Below, in pieces: positions 57,059 through 64,000 of a stretch of 64,000 nt of DNA (position 1 is the stretch's first letter; each line of letters begins with the position of its first letter). Source of the DNA: Arctopsyche grandis. Lineage: Eukaryota > Arthropoda > Insecta > Trichoptera > Hydropsychidae. Under the pieces are notes generated by a model. That model was given only the letters and a program-made list of their open reading frames with translations. It was not told the origin of the DNA and searched no databases. Position numbers and translations under genes: made by a program. The DNA is taken from the NCBI RefSeq assembly GCF_051622035.1, contig NC_135356.1, positions 496,001 to 560,000 of the forward strand. The letters are read 5' to 3'.

Positions 57059-57668
57059 CTGCTGTGCCAAAAGTTAGTATTGGAATCAATAGTCTATTGA
57101 TTGCAATTTTTTATTGCTTTAAAATACGTATAAATAATTATCCAGCGAATTTTAAAACTCATATGTTTTTATCGAGCTATTATTCATGTATTGGACCAGT
57201 TATACATTTATTACGTTTGCAAGGATTGGTTTTCAATGTCAATATACATACTTTTTTTTATTTTATCTGAATGATTTTTTTATTAAAATTTGAAATGTTC
57301 TAGGTGGGGCCGCTTATCGCTTGTTAATGAGCGTGAGCGAGTGAGATGGAGTGATGCGCTCTCCATTCTCCATCTCGATCTTGCATCATGCATACAAAAG
57401 CATTTTTTAAATCAATTTATAATCCTTTACCGCTCGAATCAGTACGTTTGGATTAAAAAACAAATCCTTATAAAATTGGCTAAGTGAAAAATAATCAAAA
57501 TTAGCTCATAATATTACGGAAAAAATATGTATGAAAATAGTATATTTTTCAATTTTAACATTCGTTAGATAGTTAATAATAAGCATTTTAAAGCAATACA
57601 ATACAAATTACAATCATTAGAAAAAAACACCCGGCTATTGATTTCAATACTCACTTTTGGCACAGAAA
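57059..57668. mobile_element. Tc1/mariner-like MITE
   Basis: The inverted termini CTGCTGTGCCAAAAGTTAGT and ACTCACTTTTGGCACAGAAA have TA on both sides. The sequence is close to common Tc1 ends. No transposase is present; frames inside are short. Confidence 0.65.
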
Positions 57669-57905
57669 TACTAGATTTTTAGTTAAAGACCATAAATCTG
57701 TAAAATTTGCCCATTTTTTTCAACGCTCGTATCTCAGAAACCAATAAAAATCATTGTCATGTTCGAATTCAGTGGGTAAAACTTACTCAAATTTAAATTA
57801 GTCTCCACTCAGGTAAGTAAAAAACGTGATTATTTTTGCTCAGTGTTATCTTTAAAACGTTGATTAATTGAGTCTTTTGGACTTACGGGCATCTTTGTCT
57901 TTTGT

Positions 57906-58739
57906 CTTTTGAGAATTTTTTTAAATCACTCATATAGCATAAACGAGAAGAAACCAACAAAAATCAATGGGTTAAATTCAGTGAAAATTGAATACTTTCC
58001 GCTCCGTTAATTTTTTTTTGTTCCTCAGTTTATTTAATTGTAGATTTTTGCCTTCGCCTAATATACCTAACCCACGTGAGTTGTTTTAAGACATATGTAT
58101 GTATACAAATAAACCCAGTAATAACAGGAACTATGTATGTATGTATGTATGTAGCTGCAACAACAACACAGAGCTGACATTTTCTCATAATAGATTGAAC
58201 TCGTATTATCAATAAAGCCAGATTACTATAATACATACATACATAGGTACAGTTAAACGAGTTCTTTGAAATTTTATTCAGATAGATTTCTAATGGTGTG
58301 TTAGGTAAGTGCATAACGCGCATGTATTTATAAATTTTCCATGTAGCCGTCATCGGTAGTGTAGAGTAGCGGGTCCTTTTATACACTGGCCACTGTATAC
58401 AGTTTACACCAGAAGCACATCCTGTAAATCTGTTTTTCTCAAAGGCAGCTGTAGAATGGAACATTGTACGTGCAATGAAAATATCGCGAGAAACGTTGTC
58501 GCCAACGACATCAAAGTACAACACGCGGCCACTCTTAGGGCGAAAACACACAGAGTGGTATGGGACGTCACGTGTTCTTGGCTTCCCGCTGTGCACGTGC
58601 AGAATGAATATGTTTGGGAGGTCGCACGTGTTTGTATATCCATATGCAACCGACAAGTTTCTCCTACATTTCTTTAAGGATGTGGCTATTTGTATTTTGT
58701 ATAATCCATGTATTAATTTTCCGATACGGTCGAGGTCCT
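57906..58739. other. Unassigned stretch, possibly old transposon
   Basis: The 208-codon minus frame 58656-58030 has no recognisable domain, and its second half runs through CATACATA repeats. 58500-58600 (CTTAGGGCGAAAACACACAG; CTTGGCTTCCCGCTGTGC) resembles 43890-43960, so part is dispersed repeat. Confidence 0.35.
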
Positions 58740-59245
58740 CATTTCCTCCCCAACATTATTTTAGATGGATGTAATCTTGAAACCGTTAGGGAAGTCAAGT
58801 ACATGGGACACCTGCTGACGGAGGATCTCTCTGATGACCGTGACATCGAAAGACAAAGAAGAGCTTTTTGTGTAAGGGCAAATATGCTGGCAAGACGGTT
58901 TTACCACTCCAGTGTAGAGGTTAAGAGACGATTATTTATGTCCTTTTGTAATCGCCTTTATACTGGAGAATTATGAAACAGATACAAGCGGGAGACGATG
59001 AGGAAGATAAAGGTACAAAATAACAATAACTGCTACCGTGCTCTCTTTAAGCTACATGGGGTCTGCAGCGTGTCGTAAATGTTCGGAACGGCATGTGCCT
59101 CACTTTGAGGCCATTCTCAGGATGAGAGTGGCCTCTCTACGTCTTCGTATATTTTTATCTTCTAATTGTATTATTTATATGGGCGTTAGGGATTGGACTA
59201 TTCTCCCCATCGTCTGGAATAAAGTTATTATTATTATTATATAAA
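58715..59245 (+). pseudogene. LINE reverse transcriptase C-terminal remnant
   Basis: The frame reads VREVKYMGHLLTEDLSDDRD, then RRAFCVRANMLARRFYHSSV and LFMSFCNRLYTGEL. Past stops it continues CYRALFKLHG and ACVPHFEAILRMRVASLRLR. This is the typical post-RT part of a CR1/L2-like element (VKYLGH; MLVRKF; YC..LY). It ends in (ATT)n at 59228. The copy is broken at 58974 and near 59080. Confidence 0.7.
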
Positions 59246-59419
59246 TAGATTTTTTTTAACTGTCTTTTATGAAACAAATAAACTTGATTTATTAATATTA
59301 TAATATTTGATTTTTAAATTTACTCATAAGCATATAAAATCCCAAAATATCAAGTTAAAAAAAGGTTTTATATGTACTGTACCTACAAATAGTCAATAAT
59401 TCGTCGATACTGTACCTAA
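59246..59419. other. Short tandem repeats
   Basis: The phrase ACTGTACCTACAAATAGTCA recurs three times in altered form between 59376 and 59460. Confidence 0.6.
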
Positions 59420-59640
59420 AAATAGTCAATTATTCATCGAAACTGTATCTACAAATAGCCACAACCTTTCTTTAAATATGGAATTCATTGTTGTCGATCA
59501 GTGTCAAGCAAAGATAAATACAAGGATAAAATATCACCGAAAACACTCCAGGGGGTGATTTTTAGGACTGTATACCATGAATATGTGGTGATGTTTAAAA
59601 GTAAAAGTCTAAAAAAAACACGTCCCAAGTCCTACTCTGT
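59420..59640 (+). repeat. Dispersed repeat shared with 43.56-43.81 kb
   Basis: Complement of the segment at 43560-43810, including CACTCCAGGGGGTGATTTT. Confidence 0.7.
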
Positions 59641-60747
59641 GTGTTTTCGCCCTTACTCTACATATGTACACAGTTTACTTGACTATTTTACATAGACTAG
59701 GGTTTCCAACAGGACTCTTTTCAAGAGAGCATGTCCTTTTTTTCAAGAGAGCGTGTCCTTTTGTTCTTTCTTTTGTCAAATATGACTATTTCTATGTACA
59801 TATACATAGATATGTATCTTTATCTTAACATATAATTTCGAAAGAGACTTTGTGTGTAACTCAATTAATTCAAATAAAATAAAACTATTCAAATAAATTT
59901 AATAAAATGTTTGCTATTAGATTGTAAATATTTTTAAAAGATTAAATAAACATTTACTTTGTCTATGTACGTAGTAAAAATATATATAGTTTTGTGATCA
60001 TGCGAAAATTCGAACTCGAGATTTTGACGGATTGTGTGCGTGTGTGTCAAGACATTTTGCAAAATGTTCGCTTTTACATTAAATTGTTGTTTAAATTAGA
60101 TGCCTGATATTTTTAAGACTATCACAGGTGGTTACAGAGACATTGTACCAACTAAAAACCACTGTTTATGAATCGATTTATCGTTTTAATGAGGATTGAG
60201 AGAACATCAATGACGATAGCTTCAATTTCCGGAGAAAATATCGGTGCTATGGATATTAAATGAATAGTCCTTATCGTATCTGTAGACTGTACCAGATTAG
60301 TTTATGATTCCAGTTGATCGAAAATGAGTGTAGATTGTGCTCGAGATGTATCGAAAGGTAAATAAGCAAGACAGATTGAAAAAACATGCTGTTATTACTA
60401 TACATGTAAATGCCATGTCACATTTCAATTGGAGATAAACAGTCTTATCCAGATATACGAATATGCTTTTCCCCTCCGATAAATATTATATATGTATATG
60501 TATATGAATTATTTTTCATTTTGTAAAATGCATCTAATAAACATTTGTAATTTTGAACGATGACAAAAACGTTCCAACATCAGAATTTGTTATAAATATA
60601 CACATTGTAAATATGTATGTACTGTGTGTTCGTGTAAGACATCTAGAAATAGCACAGTGTAATGTTCCATTGCTTCAAATGAACTTATTGTATTTTTATA
60701 TATGTATATGCATGTACATACATATGTACGAGAGTATGTATTTAATC
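59641..60747. other. Mixed old repeats, no gene
   Basis: CTAGGGTTTCCAACAGGACT at 59698 resembles the hAT end near 63200. A partial Helitron-like head (ATAATTTCGAAAGAGACTTT) is at 59832, and AAATGTTTGCTATTAGATTG at 59906 is part of its tail. The rest is unassigned. Confidence 0.4.
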
Positions 60748-60956
60748 GGTCTCCGTGACGGGCCGGAATTTGAAATGCCGGAAAACGCAAATATCGGAAG
60801 GCAAAGATCGAAAATCGAAAGATCTTAAGTCGAAAGATCAAAAAAAAGGGTGCATGGTAAACGGTACATACTCACTTAATTTGCGCGAGCAGGATACAAC
60901 AGGAACAAGAGGAACAGGCTTTTCCTCCCGTATTCTGCGCGCGCACATTAATATGA
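60748..60956 (+). mobile_element. Foldback MITE, family M1, copy 5
   Basis: It runs from GGTCTCCGTGACGGGCCGGA to TGCGCGCGCACATTAATATG, with the same core as the other copies. Confidence 0.82.
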
Positions 60957-60967
60957 TAGTAAAAATA

Positions 60968-61452
60968 TCAAATATGTATATATAAAAATGAATGTCTGTG
61001 TGTGTCTCGAATACGCTCCTAAATCACTGAACCGATTACGATGGAACTTTCAGGATTTGTTGTATGCATGTCTGGAAAGATTACGGTGAAAAATAAACGG
61101 GACCGAAAATGGGAAAAACGGGAATGAGTGTCATTGCAACGCAATAATTTCAAATGTGTTAGCTGTCTGCGTTTTTCCGACAAATGGGAACGGGAACGAG
61201 AATGGGAACGAGAACGGGAACGGGAGCGGGAACGGGAACGGAAATTGCATGCCTTATTATGGTATGGCCGCAGGTTGATTTTCGAAGCTCTAATGCGAGA
61301 CATTATTTTATTTGATATAAACAAATAATTTTTATTTTAATCAAAATAATACCCGTATCTTATAAAAAAACGAATGAATAATTACTATTAGATGCGCCAT
61401 GTTTAAGCTGTTTATATTTCAATTACTGGGCGAAGCCGGGTAAAACAACTAG
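60968..61452 (+). mobile_element. Chimeric Helitron-like element
   Basis: The head (TATATAAAAATGAATGTCTG; AACCGATTACGATGGAACTT) belongs to the family of 42567-42917. The tail (TTTAAGCTGTTTATATTTCA; GCGAAGCCGGGTAAAACAAC) ends CTAG at 61452 and belongs to the other family. A GGGAACGAGAAC-type tandem run fills about 61184-61240. Confidence 0.65.
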
Positions 61453-61711
61453 TCTAATATATACTTTCGGCGCGAAGGCCAAGCCACCTTAGTGCCGGAT
61501 TCTGGTATACATATAATTTCGAAAGAGACTTACTAAATGTTTGTTTTTTCGTGACAGTCAATTTAAAAAAAAAACAAATGAGTATTCAAATAAATTTATA
61601 TAAAATAAAACTATTCAAATAAATTTAATAAAATATTTACTATTAGATTAGCCATGTTAAAGCGGTTTACATATATTACAAATACCGAGTGAAGCCGGGT
61701 AAAACCACTAG
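61453..61711 (+). mobile_element. Short Helitron-like element, directly abutting the previous one
   Basis: It starts TCTAATATATACTTTCGG right after CTAG and ends AAAACCACTAG|T. The usual ATAATTTCGAAAGAGACTT motif is at 61508. Confidence 0.65.
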
Positions 61712-61825
61712 TAATAAATAACTTCAACTCAACTTACTTATCTTTTTCAAAGTGCCATTTATTATTTTGAATTAAAATATATTTTATTTAATCAATAGAA
61801 ATTGTATTATGACTTTTATAATTAA
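61712..61825. other. Short spacer
   Basis: AT-rich, no feature. Confidence 0.5.
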
Positions 61826-62130
61826 CTAGGGGTGCTACCCGGCTTCGCTCGGTTCCACTTTCGACTATCCCTTCTGCTTTAGCACGGATATAATAAAAAT
61901 AACTTGAAATGGAAATGCAGTCTAATACTGAGAATAAAGTGGAACCATGAAAAAAAACTTCATTTGTTTTTTTTATTAAATTTATTTGAATCGAAAAAAA
62001 AAAATTAATTGTTATTCAACGATCGACCAATCACAAACGTCTTTGAGCAATCCAGCCAATCAGAAACGACTTTCACGACAGCTAATTAGAAACGAATTAC
62101 AGACACTGTTTTGGTTTTATCTAAGAGATT
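61826..62130 (-). mobile_element. Helitron-like element on the minus strand
   Basis: The minus strand ends GAGCGAAGCCGGGTAGCACC then CCTAG|T at 61826. The 5' end is not resolved. Part of its body recurs at 46560-46800. Confidence 0.55.
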
Positions 62131-62539
62131 ATCGTTCGCATCAATAATTTCAACATTTTCGCAAGAAAGGCAGTTTGACTGTTATCGATGGAATATTTAC
62201 AAGACTGGGAGACATCAATAACGATGTTATTTCGGGAATTACTGGTTGAATTGAGTGCAATTAACTCGTTAGTTTTGCTCGATGAATTGGGAAAAGGAAT
62301 ATCTACATATATGAGCAGCTATAGTGGCTTCCACAGTGGAAGAGTTGAGTGGCAGGGGTTGTCGCACAGTGTTTTCAACTCATGTTTTGTGTTAAACATT
62401 ATGTGTTTGGTGCTTATGTACAAAAGTTTGATAATAAGTGAGCAACCTGTAGTGGCACATATATTTAGAGTTGCCATAATTGTCAAGCATTGATACGGGA
62501 CATTTAAGTGCTACATAAATAAAACATGGAAAAGTAGGT
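62131..62539. other. Unassigned stretch, probably inside a hAT remnant
   Basis: ATACGGGACATTTAAGTGCT at 62492 resembles the terminal sequence near 63177, so this may hold one end of the hAT remnant. The plus frame at 62188 has no domain. Confidence 0.4.
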
Positions 62540-63205
62540 AGGTAATAGTTTATTTTAAAAAAATAGTCTTTTTTAGCCCAATCGTATTTTAATGATGATT
62601 TAACTTTTTTAATTAAATCGCTTTCCTCTTTTACATGATAAAATTGGGCGCAAGTCATTTTAAAATTATACTGGCAAACCAAAATTGCCTCAACTGTCTC
62701 AACTGCCAGCTTATTTCTTTCATCCGACCATTGTGTTGACATCAGGGAAAATATTCTCTCCACATTGACATTTTGGGCTGGAATGGCAAATATATACTCA
62801 CATAGTTTTATTAAACATGACTTCTGTTCAATATGCTTGGTATCTCTAAAAAACTTAAGCCATTTCTCTTCCATACTCATTTTCAGCGATGTCTCCCAGT
62901 TTTTGTTGGTATTATTTTTATTTAAATAATCTTTTAAATATACTAACTGGTTGAAAAGAAGCTCATTGTTTCCAACATCGATGTTCCTTACTTGCAAATA
63001 TTCAACGTTTCGTTATATTTCCCCTCATTCAGGAACTTGCTTGAGAGTCATTCAATCGAAAGCATTAAATTTTTTGAATGATTGGGACCACATATCAATG
63101 TATTCCACAGCAGTGTTAAAGAAATCGACAGTCTGTTTTTGGAGAAAAGTTTAGGGAGAAAACGGGACAAATTGTAATACGGGACGTATGGCAACCCTAT
63201 CTATA
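62490..63205 (-). pseudogene. hAT transposase C-terminal fragment
   Basis: The minus frame 62997-62392 contains LCEYIFAIPAQNVNVERIFS and STQWSDERNKLAVETVEAIL. This is the C-terminal dimerisation block of hAT transposases. 5' of it, on the plus strand near 63177, lies GGGACGTATGGCAACCCTA, the complement of a TAGGGTTGCC-type end. The BED finger and catalytic core are missing, so the element is internally deleted. Confidence 0.8.
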
Positions 63206-64000
63206 TTATTCCAAAGTTAGCTTTGTTCTGCAGAATGTGAAAGCTTTCAATATTTTCTATATAAAATGTTCTCAGTTGTCAGTTTGTAATTTAAAACAAT
63301 AATTTTCAACCAGTGTGTCGTAAAAATTTTGACAAAATTCATGAAAAGAAAATAGAAATTAATGTTCAGTTTGAATAATGAACTCGGCGGAATAATTGCA
63401 GAATCGTAATAAAAAGTACGTATAATAACAAAATATAATAAACTGTTAGTGCAAGCAATAAGGGAATGGTTTTTACTGAGTATTTTTTGTAATTTTTTAT
63501 TAAAATAAAGTATTTTAGAGTATTTAATTTAATTCGGAGAGTCGTCAGGTTTCTTCGCCTCGTTCTACATATGTTGAAATTCAGCAACAAGTTTTCGACA
63601 CTATTTCTGTCTGTAATTATGGCAAATATTATATTCTAACAAATGTTTTCAATAAAAACATTCAATACGAATGTAACTTTGCCAAATGTTGTAGATTTAG
63701 TATTGTTAAAATAAGTCTGAAACTCAATCGCAAGATACGATACAAAGAAAATTGATTTTTTGATATCAAGACATTCTGTTGTCATTTCAAACGTTTAAAT
63801 AAAAAATTCCGCGATTTTATAGTATGAAAAATCGTTTATATATTCACGACGATTAATACCCTGATTTTTTTATATTGCAAACCAAAAGATATTTGATTAT
63901 ATTCAATTATTTTCTTAAGATAAAACGTATGTAAAGACACATTCGTCTAATTTTTTAAATGATTTAACGATCATACAGATAAATTTGTTTATGAATACCT
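63206..64000. other. AT-rich right edge
   Basis: No gene, RNA or repeat recognised. Confidence 0.5.

Larger units (their letters stand above)
56050..57905. mobile_element. Foldback element with two nested insertions
   Basis: The outer arms 56055-56240 and 57690-57905 are imperfect inverted repeats (GACAAAGATG; GATAGCACTGAGCAGC; GGAGACTAATTTAAGT; ATCATTGTCAT complement). Inner arms made of CATTTTACAAATCAAATTCG units (56240-56560 and 56940-57050) are also inverted. R2 copy 5 lies in one arm and a Tc1-like MITE lies at 57059-57668. Confidence 0.7.

Noticed and set aside
58030..58656. 208-codon minus-strand frame as a gene
   Set aside because: No domain or codon signal; half of it crosses CATACATA repeats and part matches dispersed repeat sequence.
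61128..61328. Arg/Glu-repeat protein
   Set aside because: It comes from GGGAACGAGAAC simple repeats inside a Helitron-like element.

Overview
This window comes from an AT-rich insect-type nuclear genome. The signs are short introns with GT-AG (or near) boundaries, a ZAD zinc-finger gene (an arthropod family), a kelch-like gene, long (TA)n tracts, many CATACATATG-type runs and a dense transposon load. I cannot assign a species. No rRNA, tRNA, CRISPR or prokaryotic operon structure was seen.

Host-like genes are few. At the left edge the C-terminal part of an RTE-like reverse transcriptase (1-1265, +) lies just 3' of a BTB-BACK-kelch gene on the minus strand (six exons, 3321 down to 1667, 3' part not found). 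At 14.2-16.3 kb (+) three exons encode a divergent SINHCAF/FAM60A-like protein, a subunit of the SIN3-HDAC corepressor, with an acidic N-terminal extension. At 30.9-32.8 kb (+) a three-exon gene encodes a ZAD protein with 13 C2H2 fingers. At 37.0-37.9 kb (-) there is a decaying array of duplicated micro-exons.

Mobile DNA makes up most of the rest. A full-length Ty3/gypsy retrotransposon (4785-11307, -) has open gag and pol frames, a 4-bp target duplication and apparently identical 1036-bp LTRs. A short non-autonomous LTR element with the same primer-binding site lies beside it (11432-12497, +). Non-LTR remnants of several clades, piggyBac and hAT remnants, foldback MITEs and Helitron-like elements follow. 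At least five copies each of two short dispersed families are present.

The most unusual region is 24.7-36.3 kb. A diverged inverted duplication of about 2.3 kb per arm brackets the ZAD zinc-finger gene. The left arm was later broken by a hAT element, by an apparent inversion between two (TA)n tracts, by a small poly(A) retroinsertion and by a 2.9-kb insertion. That insertion contains a Helitron-like element filled with a GC-rich tandem array built on the palindrome GGGGCGAAGCCC, including a 688-bp higher-order duplication. The right end (54-64 kb) is a patchwork of nested MITEs, Helitrons and LINE or hAT remnants. All calls are from reading the sequence; no database search was run.
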